Positions 24,581 to 33,452 of a stretch of 64,000 nt of DNA are shown one piece after another. A program made the translations under genes and the position numbers. This DNA comes from UBA3775 sp964584255. Its GTDB lineage: Bacteria > Bacillota > Clostridia > Lachnospirales > Lachnospiraceae. The stretch lies in NCBI GenBank assembly GCA_964584255.1, contig CAZOZM010000006.1:1-64000 (forward strand), written 5' to 3'. Positions within the stretch are counted from its first letter, which is position 1. Each line of letters starts with the position of its first letter. The notes below the pieces were generated by a model that had not been told where the DNA came from, ran no database searches, and was given only the letters and a program-made list of their open reading frames with translations.

Positions 24581-25294
24581 TTTTTCAAGCGCCTTGGCAT
24601 TAACGCATTGAATGCCTTTGTGTCCTCGGCTGCGTGGTGCGACATAACGCACTGCATTTTCAATTATTTTTTGGATGCAGGGATTGAAAAATATGGGATA
24701 TTCTTCATGACCGGGCTGAAAATAGAAGATTTTTCCGGCTCCGCGGTTAAAAACAACTCCGCTTCGGAAAACCTCGCCACCTGAAAACCATCCCAGAAGA
24801 ACCGTTTCGTCCGGAGACGGAATATCGAATGGTTCGCCATACATTTCTTCTTTTGCGATTTCAAAATGTTCAGGTACTCCTTCAAGTATCGGATGTGAAG
24901 GATTGACGGCCCAAAGTCTTTCGCGGTCTCCATGACGCCATTTCAGATTACAGCTCGTGCCCATCAGCTTCTTGAAAGGTTTGCTGTGGTGAGAGGAGTG
25001 TAAAGGAATAAATCCCATTCCGTCCAGAACATGAGAAGCCACAATTCCGGCTGTTTCTTCGGTAATCCGGTCGTGAGCACAATGTCCCCACCAGATAAGA
25101 ACATCCGTGTCGCTCAATAACTCATCCGTAATTCCCTGAGATGAATCCGAGAGAGTGGAAGTTCTTATGTTGAAATCATCATTGCATGACAGAAAATCTC
25201 TAAGACATCCATGAATTCCCTCCGGATAAATTTTTGCAATTTCATCCTGTGTGGTTTCATGTACGTTTTCATTCCATATAAGTATGTTAATCAT
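24578..25294 (-). CDS. ThuA-like (trehalose utilisation family) protein
   Basis: A 238-residue protein with the glutamine-amidotransferase-like fold of the ThuA family. It begins INILIWNENVHE, carries DVLIWWGHCAHDRI and the segment GFIPLHSSHHSKPFKKLMG, and ends with FYFQPGHEEYPIFFNP. Members take part in sugar or sugar-derivative catabolism, but the reaction is not settled. The start overlaps the stop of the upstream isomerase/epimerase gene (ATGA), so the two are translationally coupled. This pairing is common in sugar-utilisation loci. The sugar is unknown. Confidence 0.85.
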   Translation of the reverse strand: MINILIWNENVHETTQDEIAKIYPEGIHGCLRDFLSCNDDFNIRTSTLSDSSQGITDELLSDTDVLIWWGHCAHDRITEETAGIVASHVLDGMGFIPLHSSHHSKPFKKLMGTSCNLKWRHGDRERLWAVNPSHPILEGVPEHFEIAKEEMYGEPFDIPSPDETVLLGWFSGGEVFRSGVVFNRGAGKIFYFQPGHEEYPIFFNPCIQKIIENAVRYVAPRSRGHKGIQCVNAKALEK

Positions 25295-26187
25295 TTTATA
25301 TCCTCACATTCATTTTTGTTGCCATTCAAAAGTTTTAAGACGGCTGATGCAGATTGTTTCATGTATTCAAGCTGGTTAACGGCACCGAAGTGTTCGATGG
25401 AGAACGAACCGTCATAGCCCATAGCCGAAAGTCTTTTTATTGTCTCTGAAATCTTTATATATCCGCTGCCGACTTCGCACGGATACATGATTTTGCCGGA
25501 TAAGTCAGGTTTACCGTTATTGTTTTGTTTATTTTTTCTCGAGGAATCCACGGAACGGTCTTTCAGATGCACATGAGTGATGTGAGATTTTAACTTTTCA
25601 AAAGCTACGGTTTCATCTGTAAGACTATAAGTGAAGTTTCCGGTATCAAAGGTTACCTTAAGACCGGGTACATTTTTTAAGAAGAACAGGAGACCTTTAT
25701 CAGTGCTGTAAGGTGCAGCCTCGTCATCGTAATCTTCGAGCGTTATGTTGATGTTCATGGCAGATGCAGCCTTAGTAATATGTTTAAGGGCCACAATCAT
25801 TTTTTTAGTTTCCTTACATTGAAATTCCGTAAATGAATCCGGACTGTTGTTGTCAGTTTTTATCGGAGATTTTGTGAATCCGGGTATTATGAGTATGTTT
25901 TCTGCATTAAAAAAACGTGCCGTTTTCAACAGACTGCGAATCCTGGGAAGACAGGAAATCAGGGTATGGTCAGGAAAGTTAAAACGACAGTAAATGGAAG
26001 CGACGGAAAGGTTATGTCTGTCAAAAGCCTCTTTTAACTCAGGATGACCGGCTAGAATGTCATAATCGCATTCCAAACCCGAGTATCCATAGGAATGTAC
26101 CAGATCAAGAACTACATCTGCAGACAGTTGCGGATTTTGTCCGATTGCTTCCAAAACATGGTCGTAAAATATATTAAGCTGATTCAT
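25291..26187 (-). CDS. Sugar phosphate isomerase/epimerase (AP endonuclease 2-type TIM barrel)
   Basis: A 298-residue xylose-isomerase-like TIM-barrel protein. Visible metal-site regions are ITLEDYDDEAAPYST (Glu), LKVTFDTGNFTYS (Asp), ITHVHLKDR (His) and GSFSIEHFGAV (Glu). Such enzymes isomerise or epimerise sugars, inositols or their dehydrogenated forms. GAAAGGA precedes the start on the minus strand. It is the first gene of a two-gene unit with the ThuA-like gene and has a TTGCCA-17-TATAAT promoter with a long leader. No transporter or kinase nearby points to the substrate. Confidence 0.87.
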   Translation of the reverse strand: MNQLNIFYDHVLEAIGQNPQLSADVVLDLVHSYGYSGLECDYDILAGHPELKEAFDRHNLSVASIYCRFNFPDHTLISCLPRIRSLLKTARFFNAENILIIPGFTKSPIKTDNNSPDSFTEFQCKETKKMIVALKHITKAASAMNINITLEDYDDEAAPYSTDKGLLFFLKNVPGLKVTFDTGNFTYSLTDETVAFEKLKSHITHVHLKDRSVDSSRKNKQNNNGKPDLSGKIMYPCEVGSGYIKISETIKRLSAMGYDGSFSIEHFGAVNQLEYMKQSASAVLKLLNGNKNECEDIK

Positions 26188-26345
26188 GAATAAATCCTTT
26201 CAGTATATTGGTTTGCGAATGAGTGCAGGTTGTGTTTAGTGCCTGCTGAAAAATGCGACCGTCCGGCAATGTGTCGGGCAGAAAACATGCCCACATAAAA
26301 AACAACGGTCATGAACATTATATAATAAGCAGCCGAGAGTGGCAA
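26188..26345 (-). promoter_or_regulatory. Promoter and hairpin-rich leader of the isomerase-ThuA operon
   Basis: On the minus strand, TTGCCA (26345-26340) and TATAAT (26322-26317) are 17 nt apart, predicting a start near 26310 and a leader of about 120 nt. The leader opens with a stem, GACCGT (26310-26305) with ACGGTC (26262-26257), enclosing GGGCA/TGCCC, and is followed by GCATTTTT; a second stem GCAGG/CCTGC comes next. This could be an attenuator or an RNA sensor. I do not recognise a named class. Confidence 0.45.
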
Positions 26346-26360
26346 TCCGGTTTTTTTGTG

Positions 26361-26389
26361 TTGACTTTTTGGGGTATAGTTGTTATTAT
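26361..26389 (+). promoter_or_regulatory. Promoter of pheST
   Basis: TTGACT (26361-26366) and TATTAT (26384-26389) with a 17-nt spacer. Transcription would start near 26397, at the beginning of the T-box leader. Confidence 0.7.
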
Positions 26390-26396
26390 AATTTCA

Positions 26397-26650
26397 AATT
26401 GGCTGAGAAAGCGTTCTATAAAGCTTATATATACCGTCAGAGAAGTGGAATCGTTGGCTGAAAGTTCCACCCGGTTAAGATATATGCCTACCTTCCCGCT
26501 GGAGCCGCTGCCTGAAACAGCAGTAGGGCAGACGATTAAAGCACGTTAAGCTTGTACTTAAAGTGCCTGTCTGATGACAGGAATTTGGGTGGTACCGCGA
26601 AGCATATTATGCTCCGTCCCATTTTTCAGTGGGATGGAGCTTTTTTATTG
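26397..26650 (+). promoter_or_regulatory. T-box leader, phenylalanine specific
   Basis: The leader senses uncharged tRNA-Phe and prevents termination before pheST. The universally conserved T-box sequence GGGTGGTACCGCG is at about 26587-26599, in the antiterminator. A terminator follows: GCTCCGTCCCA (26611-26621) with TGGGATGGAGC (26630-26640), then TTTTTTA. In the stem I region a TTC triplet (26493-26495, in CTACCTTCCCG) is the best candidate specifier and matches Phe, in keeping with the downstream genes. A short reading frame through 26253-26549 is not a gene. Confidence 0.92.
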
Positions 26651-26776
26651 GAATCAGCTGAAGATTTGTTCCGATGGCAGATAAACGGATTGATATTATG
26701 TCGGTGAAGCTGACCCGAATCCCGCATCGGGACCCGCAAGAGGGTCTTGAAAAACGATATGATACTGGAGGAAGAT

Positions 26777-27796
26777 ATGAAAGAAAAACTGGAAGCAATT
26801 AAAACCAGGGCTTTAGAAAAACTTGAAGCTGCTGACACTCTTGATACACTCAATGAGATAAGAGTGGAATTCCTTGGAAAAAAAGGTGAACTCACATTAG
26901 TGCTTAAGTCATTGAAAGATGTTTCGGCTGAAGAAAGACCAAAGGTTGGTCAGATGGTAAATGAAGCCAGAAGTGTCATTGAAGATAAGCTTGAGGAAAT
27001 GAAGAATTCATTTGCAGCTAAAATTCGTGAGGAAAAGTTAAAAGCGGAAGTGATTGATGTTACACTTCCTGCAAAGAAGCACAATGTCGGACACAGACAT
27101 CCAAACACCCTTGCGCTTGAAGAAGTTGAGAAAATCTTTGTTGGAATGGGTTATGAAGTCGTTGAAGGACCGGAAGTTGAACTTGATTATTACAACTTTG
27201 AAGCGCTTAATATTCCGGCAAACCATCCTGCAAAAGATGAACAGGATACATTCTATGTAAATGGAGATATCCTTTTAAGAACACAGACTTCACCATGTCA
27301 GGTAAGAGTTATGGAGAAACAGAAACCGCCAATCAGAATTCTCGCACCCGGAAGAGTTTTCAGATCTGATGAAGTTGACGGAACCCATTCTCCATGTTTC
27401 CACCAGATTGAAGGTCTTGTAGTTGATAAAAACATAACCTTTGCTGATTTAAAGGGAACTCTTGCAGAATTTGCAAAGGAACTCTTCGGAGAAGAAACAA
27501 AGGTTAAGTTCAGACCTCATCATTTCCCATTCACAGAGCCAAGTGCCGAAGTAGACGTTTCCTGCTTTAAGTGCGGAGGAAAAGGCTGCAGATTCTGTAA
27601 GGGAAGCGGATGGATTGAAATTCTCGGATGCGGAATGGTTCATCCAAAGGTTCTTAAGATGAGCGGTATAGATCCTGATGAATATACCGGATTTGCATTT
27701 GGCGTGGGACTCGAAAGAATTGCACTCCTTAAGTATGAAATTGATGATATGAGACTTCTTTATGAAAACGACATTCGTTTCCTGAAGCAGTTCTAG
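26777..27796 (+). CDS. pheS: Phenylalanyl-tRNA synthetase alpha subunit
   Basis: A 339-residue catalytic subunit of the heterotetrameric enzyme that charges tRNA-Phe. An N-terminal coiled-coil region (about 1-85) binds tRNA; the class II core shows motif 2, GRVFRSDEVDGTHSPCFHQIEGL, split here only for description, and motif 3, FAFGVGLERIALLKY. A Cys-rich insertion (CFKCGGKGCRFCKGSG) resembles the zinc-like segment of many bacterial PheS. The reading frame continues upstream to 26747, but ATG 26777 follows GGAGG with 7-nt spacing and fits family length. A hairpin GACCC/GGGTC lies at about 26729-26744. It is controlled by the T-box. Confidence 0.97.
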   Translation: MKEKLEAIKTRALEKLEAADTLDTLNEIRVEFLGKKGELTLVLKSLKDVSAEERPKVGQMVNEARSVIEDKLEEMKNSFAAKIREEKLKAEVIDVTLPAKKHNVGHRHPNTLALEEVEKIFVGMGYEVVEGPEVELDYYNFEALNIPANHPAKDEQDTFYVNGDILLRTQTSPCQVRVMEKQKPPIRILAPGRVFRSDEVDGTHSPCFHQIEGLVVDKNITFADLKGTLAEFAKELFGEETKVKFRPHHFPFTEPSAEVDVSCFKCGGKGCRFCKGSGWIEILGCGMVHPKVLKMSGIDPDEYTGFAFGVGLERIALLKYEIDDMRLLYENDIRFLKQF

Positions 27797-27825
27797 ACAT
27801 AAAAAAATCGAAAGGATTCACTAAA

Positions 27826-30261
27826 ATGAATACATCTTTATCATGGATAAAAGCATATGTACCGGAGCTTGACTGCACGGCACAGGAATATACAGATGCA
27901 ATGACTCTTTCAGGAACAAAAGTAGAGGGCTATGAAAAGCTTGATGCTGACCTTGATAAGATAATTGTAGGAAAGATTAACAAAATCGAGAAACATCCCG
28001 ATGCTGACAAACTTGTAATCTGTCAGGTTCAGATAGATGAGGAAGGCAGGGAAATTCAGATTGTAACGGGTGCTTCAAACATAAAAGAAGGAGATATTGT
28101 TCCGGTTGTTCTTGACGGCGGACGTGTTGCAGGCGGACATGACGGAAGCAGAACCGAAGGCGGAATCAAGATTAAAAAGGGAAAGCTCCGTGGAATTGAA
28201 AGCAACGGAATGATGTGTTCGATAGAAGAACTCGGTTCCACAAAAGAAATGTATCCGGATGCCCCTGAAAACGGCATTTATATCTTCTCGGATAACAGCG
28301 AATATGACGGAATAAAACTTGGAAGTTCCGCTATTCATGCACTGATGCTTGATGATGTCGTGTTTGAATATGAAATAACAAATAACAGAGTGGACTGTTA
28401 CTCGGTTATCGGAATTGCAAGAGAAGCAGCAGCAACATTCAGAAAGCCTTTTGTACCTCCGGTAATAAAAGAAACGGGAAATTCTGAAAAGGCATCAGAT
28501 TATATATCCGTTGAAATAAAGGCACCTGAACTTTGTAAGAGATATATCGGCAGAGTGGTAAAGAATATTAAAATTGCTCCATCACCAATGTGGATGCAGA
28601 GAAGACTCGCGGCAAACGGAATCAGACCGATTAATAATCTTGTTGACATCACAAATTATGTCATGGAAGAATATGGTCAGCCTATGCATGCCTATGATCT
28701 TGATACAATATCAGGAAACAAAATTGTTGTAAGAAGAGCTGAGGACGGAGAAGTATTCAGGACACTTGACGGTGTTGAACATAAAATGGATTCAAACATG
28801 CTCATGATTTCAGATGCTGATAAATCCGTAGGAATTGCCGGAATCATGGGAGGAGAGAACTCAATGATTACCGATGATGTAAAGACTGTTTTATTTGAGG
28901 CTGCATGTTTTGACGGCACAAATATTCGTCTTTCGGGAAAACGTCTCGGAATGAGAACGGATGCTCAGGCAAAATTTGAAAAAGGTCTTGATCCTAATAC
29001 TGCAATGGAGGCGATAAACAGAGCATGCCAGCTTATCGAAGAACTCGGTGCAGGTGAAGTGGTTGGCGGATGTGTTGACGTTTATCCGGAGAAAAATGAG
29101 CCATGGAGAGTAAGTTTTGATGCAGACAGAACCAACAGAGTTCTTGGAACCGACATATCAAAAGAAGATATGATTTCATACTTTAAAATGGTGGACCTTG
29201 ATTATGACTACGATACAGATGAGGTTATTGTTCCGACATGGCGTCAGGATGTTCTCAGTCAGGCGGATCTTGACGAGGAAGTGGCAAGATTTTACGGTTA
29301 TGTAAATATTCCTACATCTCTTCCAAGAGGAGAAGCTACAACCGGAAAACTTTCATACAAGCTTACACTTGAAGGAATTGCAAGAGATGTGGCCGAAAGA
29401 AACGGCTTCTCCGAAGCAATGAGCTTCAGTTTTGAAAGTCCTAAGGTTTTCGATAAACTTCTTATCGCTTCTGATGATTCCATCAGAAATACGGTAAACA
29501 TAAGCAATCCTTTAGGCGAGGATTTCTCTGTTATGAGAACACTTCCATTAGATGGTATTCTTACAAGTATTGCGGTGAACTGCAACAGAAAGAATAAGAA
29601 TGTTAAGCTTTATGAACTTGCAAAGGTTTATATTCCAAAGGCTGTTCCGGTAACCGAGCTTCCTGATGAAAGAGTTCAGTTCACATTTGCATTTAATGAG
29701 TGTGGGGATTTCTATGATATGAAGGGTGTTGCAGAGGATTTCCTTGAAGAAATAGGAATGACAGACAGAATAAGATACACGGTTTCCTCAAAACCATTCC
29801 TTCATCCGGGAAGACAGGCGGAAATTGTTTATGCGGATAAGGTTGTAGGTTATCTTGGAGAGATTCATCCACAGGTTGCTGACAATTACAAGATACAGGG
29901 AAGAAGCTATGTTGCGGTAATTGACATGCCTGTCTGTATTGAACTTTCATCATTCAACATAAAGTATACCGGAATTGCAAAATTCCCTGCGGTAACAAGA
30001 GATATCAGTATGGTAGTTAAAAAAGATATCCTTGCCGGTGAGATTGAAGATGTAATCATAAAGAATGCCGGAAAGCTTCTTGAGAGCTGTGAACTCTTCG
30101 ATATTTATGAAGGAAGTCAGATTAAGGAAGGCTATAAGTCAATGGCATATTCTATAAGTTTCAGGGCTCTTGACAGAACACTTGGAGATGCAGATGTTGT
30201 TCCTGCAATGAACAGAATTCTTAAAGGACTTGCAGAACTTGGAATCGAACTCAGAGCATAA
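27826..30261 (+). CDS. pheT: Phenylalanyl-tRNA synthetase beta subunit
   Basis: An 811-residue subunit of normal length. Order: N-terminal B1 part, the EMAP-type tRNA-binding domain (about 40-150; GKINKIEKHPDADKLVICQV), the B3/B4 editing domain that removes mischarged Tyr (about 210-400; contains INNLVDITNYVM), the B5 domain, the inactive synthetase-like core, and the C-terminal ferredoxin-fold anticodon-binding domain (about 715-811; KFPAVTRDISMVV). It lies 29 nt after pheS, in the same T-box-controlled operon. Confidence 0.97.
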   Translation: MNTSLSWIKAYVPELDCTAQEYTDAMTLSGTKVEGYEKLDADLDKIIVGKINKIEKHPDADKLVICQVQIDEEGREIQIVTGASNIKEGDIVPVVLDGGRVAGGHDGSRTEGGIKIKKGKLRGIESNGMMCSIEELGSTKEMYPDAPENGIYIFSDNSEYDGIKLGSSAIHALMLDDVVFEYEITNNRVDCYSVIGIAREAAATFRKPFVPPVIKETGNSEKASDYISVEIKAPELCKRYIGRVVKNIKIAPSPMWMQRRLAANGIRPINNLVDITNYVMEEYGQPMHAYDLDTISGNKIVVRRAEDGEVFRTLDGVEHKMDSNMLMISDADKSVGIAGIMGGENSMITDDVKTVLFEAACFDGTNIRLSGKRLGMRTDAQAKFEKGLDPNTAMEAINRACQLIEELGAGEVVGGCVDVYPEKNEPWRVSFDADRTNRVLGTDISKEDMISYFKMVDLDYDYDTDEVIVPTWRQDVLSQADLDEEVARFYGYVNIPTSLPRGEATTGKLSYKLTLEGIARDVAERNGFSEAMSFSFESPKVFDKLLIASDDSIRNTVNISNPLGEDFSVMRTLPLDGILTSIAVNCNRKNKNVKLYELAKVYIPKAVPVTELPDERVQFTFAFNECGDFYDMKGVAEDFLEEIGMTDRIRYTVSSKPFLHPGRQAEIVYADKVVGYLGEIHPQVADNYKIQGRSYVAVIDMPVCIELSSFNIKYTGIAKFPAVTRDISMVVKKDILAGEIEDVIIKNAGKLLESCELFDIYEGSQIKEGYKSMAYSISFRALDRTLGDADVVPAMNRILKGLAELGIELRA

Positions 30262-30270
30262 TTAAAAAAT

Positions 30271-30352
30271 AAAACCGGTCTCTTATGAAAGAGAAATATT
30301 TACAGAGTAAGTCTTAAATGTTTGTATTTTCATGAAGGGACCGGTTTTTTAT
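30271..30352 (+). terminator. Terminator of pheST
   Basis: AAAACCGGTC with TCTTATGAAA on the left pairs with TTTCATGAAG and GACCGGTTTT on the right, around a loop of about 30 nt, and is followed by TTTATAT. This is a long, near-perfect stem. Confidence 0.85.
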
Positions 30353-30433
30353 ATATTACAGAATCCACACAAATTCTTTCATATGATAAAGAAACTGCGT
30401 TGAAGTTTACAGTAAGGTCAAAAATTTTTAAAA

Positions 30434-30483
30434 CTGCTTAAACAATTCTTAAAATAAAATGGCTTGTCTTTTACACATATAAT
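30434..30483 (+). promoter_or_regulatory. Promoter region of the two-component system, with CTTAA direct repeats
   Basis: A TATAAT -10 box (30478-30483) has no good -35 box at the right distance. Upstream stand two copies of CTTAAA or CTTAAC-like sequence (from 30437 and 30448), 11 nt apart, i.e. one helical turn. OmpR-family regulators bind direct repeats with this spacing, so an activated, autoregulated promoter is plausible. Confidence 0.45.
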
Positions 30484-30548
30484 ACAATATACTAAGAGAG
30501 GCACGGATTCTGTTAAGGATTCCTATTTACGCGAGCGGGAGTGACAAA

Positions 30549-31241
30549 ATGAATACTATACTTGTATGTGATGATGACAGAGATATTGTAAATGCGGTTT
30601 CAATTTATCTCAAGGGGGAAGGATATGAAACCTTAAAGGCTTATAATGGGAAAGAAGCACTTGATATGGTTAAGAGCCATGAGGAAATCAGTCTTGTTAT
30701 ACTTGACATCATGATGCCGATAATGGACGGACTTACGGCATGCAATGAAATCAGGCTGATAAGCAATATTCCGATAATTCTTCTTACGGCAAAGAGCCAG
30801 GATGTTGACAAGATAATCGGCTTGAATATCGGTGCGGATGATTATGTTACCAAACCGTTTAATCCGATAGAGCTTGTGGCAAGAGTAAGGTCACAGTTAA
30901 GAAGATATACAAAACTTGGCGGCGGAAAGACAAATTCGGATGAAATTGTTGTCGGAGGCATACGTTTGAATGACATTTCCAAGAAAGTTACCGTTGATGA
31001 TCATGATATAGTGCTTACACCTACGGAATATGGGATTCTTAAGGTCTTAATGGAAAGGCCGGGAATGGTTTTCTCACCTAAGGAAATTTATAAAAGTGTG
31101 TGGAACGGTGATCCCATAGGAGCAGAAGGAACCGTAGCTGTTCATATCAGACACCTCAGGGAGAAAATTGAAATTGATCCGGCAAATCCGCGTTACATAA
31201 AAGTAATATGGGGACAGGGATATAAATTGTGTGACGAGTAG
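30549..31241 (+). CDS. OmpR/VanR-family response regulator
   Basis: A 230-residue regulator. The receiver domain (1-118) has the acidic pocket DDD near residues 8-10, phospho-acceptor Asp53 in VVILDIMMPIMDG-like context, Thr in LLTAKS and Lys in VTKPFNP. The C-terminal winged helix (about 130-230) carries LTPTEYGILKVLMERPGMVFS and HIRHLREKIE. It is most like VanR. The partner kinase gene starts 10 nt downstream. Its operator could be the direct repeats in its own promoter. Target genes beyond its own operon are unknown; a VanZ-like gene follows the kinase. Confidence 0.95.
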   Translation: MNTILVCDDDRDIVNAVSIYLKGEGYETLKAYNGKEALDMVKSHEEISLVILDIMMPIMDGLTACNEIRLISNIPIILLTAKSQDVDKIIGLNIGADDYVTKPFNPIELVARVRSQLRRYTKLGGGKTNSDEIVVGGIRLNDISKKVTVDDHDIVLTPTEYGILKVLMERPGMVFSPKEIYKSVWNGDPIGAEGTVAVHIRHLREKIEIDPANPRYIKVIWGQGYKLCDE

Positions 31242-31250
31242 GTATATATA

Positions 31251-33320
31251 ATGGACTATTACAAGAAGAAAAGGATAATTTCCATAACAGGAGCATTGGT
31301 ATGTTTTTCAATATCAATGCTTTTTGTCGTAATAATATGTATATCGCTTTTAAGCGGTTTATACAGCAAGGGACCGGAGTATGCATGGGAAAAGTATCTG
31401 AATGACAAGTGTTATTCGGATGCCTTTAATACATATAATACCTATTGTAATGATTACTTTTGGAACGGTAATTATGGAGATTTTAACTCGAATTATTACG
31501 ATAACGTATATGATGAAAGAAAAACCAATTTCAGATTTGTATGTACTTCGGATAATAAAACGGTAATTCCCGGATACTATGATGCTAATGAAAAGGCTCA
31601 GTATTCCACCACATTCAGATTTAAAAATGATTTCATCAGTGAAATATATGAAAATACATACTATTTTGCAAATCTGAGTGATGTGGAAAAATCCGAGACA
31701 CTTATAAAGGCGAGGGAACGAGGAGATTCGGTCATCATAAATCCGGACGCTGATGGAAAGGGATACAATGTAACGATTACAACTTCCGTAAAAGAAAATG
31801 AGTATATAGAAATGAAGGTATATATACCCGAAAAACTTACGGCAGTTGACGAGTATTTTATTGTGAAGGAACTTCTGACAAAAATATATTACTTCAGAAT
31901 TCCGATTGTAATATTTGCCATCATTGCTTTTGCCGGAGGAATACTGTTTCTGTGTGCGGCCATTTCAGTCGAAGGCAAGGTGTATAGACTGGGAGAGTAT
32001 AAGGGCAGCAGATTTAATAAACTTCCGTTTGATTTGTATTCGGTAATTGTGCTTGGTGCGGAATTTGCACTGGTAACAATAGTGATTTACTGTATGAAGA
32101 AACTGTACTATTACAGAATTGAGTCTGTGATTTACGGCAGTGAATTTCTCTTTCTTTTTCTTGCTTCATCAGTCCTGCTGGTTTATTTCGGTATAAAGTA
32201 TTTTCTTTCAATAGCCGCGAGGGTGAGAATCGGAGGCATAGGTGATAATCTGTTTGTAATGTACCTGTTTGAACATTTTGTCAGCGTAATTGTAAAAATT
32301 AAAAATGCTATTGGCGGTATTGGCGGATTTTTCGGAACATTTCTGATTGCTTTGATTCCGGATGTCATTATGCTGCTTCTGATCATATTTGGTGTCGGCA
32401 GATATTGCGGGGCATATGAACTGATGATAATGGGAATTGTTTTGATATGTATTATTCTTGTTATACAGATTATGATAATATACAACATTCAATTGTTGGA
32501 AAAATCTCTGGGAATTATTGCCGATGGTAAATTGGAATACAAAATTTCAATGAAAAACTACTTGAGACCGTTCAGAAAAACCGTTGATTCGGTTAATCAT
32601 ATTTCGGACGGAATGAGTGTTGCCCTGAAGGAGAAGATTAAGAGTGAGCATTTTAAAACAGAACTGATAACAAATGTTTCTCATGATATTAAGACACCGC
32701 TTACGTCAATAATGAATTATGTCGGACTTCTTCAGCAGAGCAAAGTGAAGGGAGACGAGGCGGAAGAGTATCTGGAAGTATTGGAGAGACAGTCAGGAAA
32801 ATTAAAGAAGCTCATAGAGGATCTTATAGAGGCAAGTAAGGCATCTACGGGAAATATAGAGATGAACATGCAGGAAATTGAAATCGGCATGATGGTAGAG
32901 CAGGCTCTTGCGGAATACTATGAGAAGTTTGAATCAAGGGGGCTCATGGTTAAGACGTCAGGCTCTGATCTTGGAATTTCAGTTGAGGCTGACGGCAGGT
33001 ATCTGTGGAGGGTATTCGATAATCTGCTTGTAAACATATATAAATATGCTCTTGATAATACAAGGGTATATGTTACGGTGGAAAAGGACGGAGAAATATG
33101 CAGGGTCAGCTTTAAAAACATTTCAAAATATGAAATATCCGTTACTGCGCAGGAACTTATGGAAAGATTTGTCAGAGGAGATAAATCAAGAAATACCGAA
33201 GGCAGCGGTCTTGGTTTGTCAATAGCCAGAAACCTGACTGAAGCAATGAACGGAAATCTCTATATTGATATGGACGGAGATTTGTATAAGGCAGTGATAG
33301 AACTTAGGATTAATTCATAA
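31251..33320 (+). CDS. Sensor histidine kinase, VanS-like core with a polytopic sensor
   Basis: A 689-residue membrane kinase. TM1 is at about 12-35, an extracellular domain rich in Tyr and Asn at about 37-208, then a block of about five membrane segments (about 214-240, 262-282, 296-318, 362-382, 390-412), unlike the usual two-segment VanS layout. The cytoplasmic part has HisKA with His478 in TNVSHDIKTPLTSIMNY, a degenerate N-box near NLLVNIYKYALD and the G2 box GSGLGLSIARNL. It forms a pair with the response regulator upstream. The stimulus is unknown; cell-envelope stress is a guess from the VanR/VanS likeness. Confidence 0.92.
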   Translation: MDYYKKKRIISITGALVCFSISMLFVVIICISLLSGLYSKGPEYAWEKYLNDKCYSDAFNTYNTYCNDYFWNGNYGDFNSNYYDNVYDERKTNFRFVCTSDNKTVIPGYYDANEKAQYSTTFRFKNDFISEIYENTYYFANLSDVEKSETLIKARERGDSVIINPDADGKGYNVTITTSVKENEYIEMKVYIPEKLTAVDEYFIVKELLTKIYYFRIPIVIFAIIAFAGGILFLCAAISVEGKVYRLGEYKGSRFNKLPFDLYSVIVLGAEFALVTIVIYCMKKLYYYRIESVIYGSEFLFLFLASSVLLVYFGIKYFLSIAARVRIGGIGDNLFVMYLFEHFVSVIVKIKNAIGGIGGFFGTFLIALIPDVIMLLLIIFGVGRYCGAYELMIMGIVLICIILVIQIMIIYNIQLLEKSLGIIADGKLEYKISMKNYLRPFRKTVDSVNHISDGMSVALKEKIKSEHFKTELITNVSHDIKTPLTSIMNYVGLLQQSKVKGDEAEEYLEVLERQSGKLKKLIEDLIEASKASTGNIEMNMQEIEIGMMVEQALAEYYEKFESRGLMVKTSGSDLGISVEADGRYLWRVFDNLLVNIYKYALDNTRVYVTVEKDGEICRVSFKNISKYEISVTAQELMERFVRGDKSRNTEGSGLGLSIARNLTEAMNGNLYIDMDGDLYKAVIELRINS

Positions 33321-33452
33321 AGCCTGTCTTTACAGAGAAAAAATTGTATTGTATACTTTAACGGAACCGGACTTTAAAAGCGGATTATAAATGTCTGCAT
33401 GTGCCGGTTTCGTATGTGATTGATACCGCCCGGCTGCGGTATGGAGGATTTA

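Noticed and set aside
24542..24784. A plus-strand open frame over the ThuA gene end
   Set aside because: It starts inside the shared terminator and runs antisense to the well-supported ThuA gene.
26253..26549. An open frame of 98 codons on the plus strand between the epimerase and pheS
   Set aside because: It runs through the pheST promoter and T-box leader, has no ribosome site and no family features; the RNA structure explains the sequence.
33321..33452. AACCGG and CCGGTT stem after the VanS-like kinase
   Set aside because: The loop is long and no U-run follows, so I do not call it a terminator.
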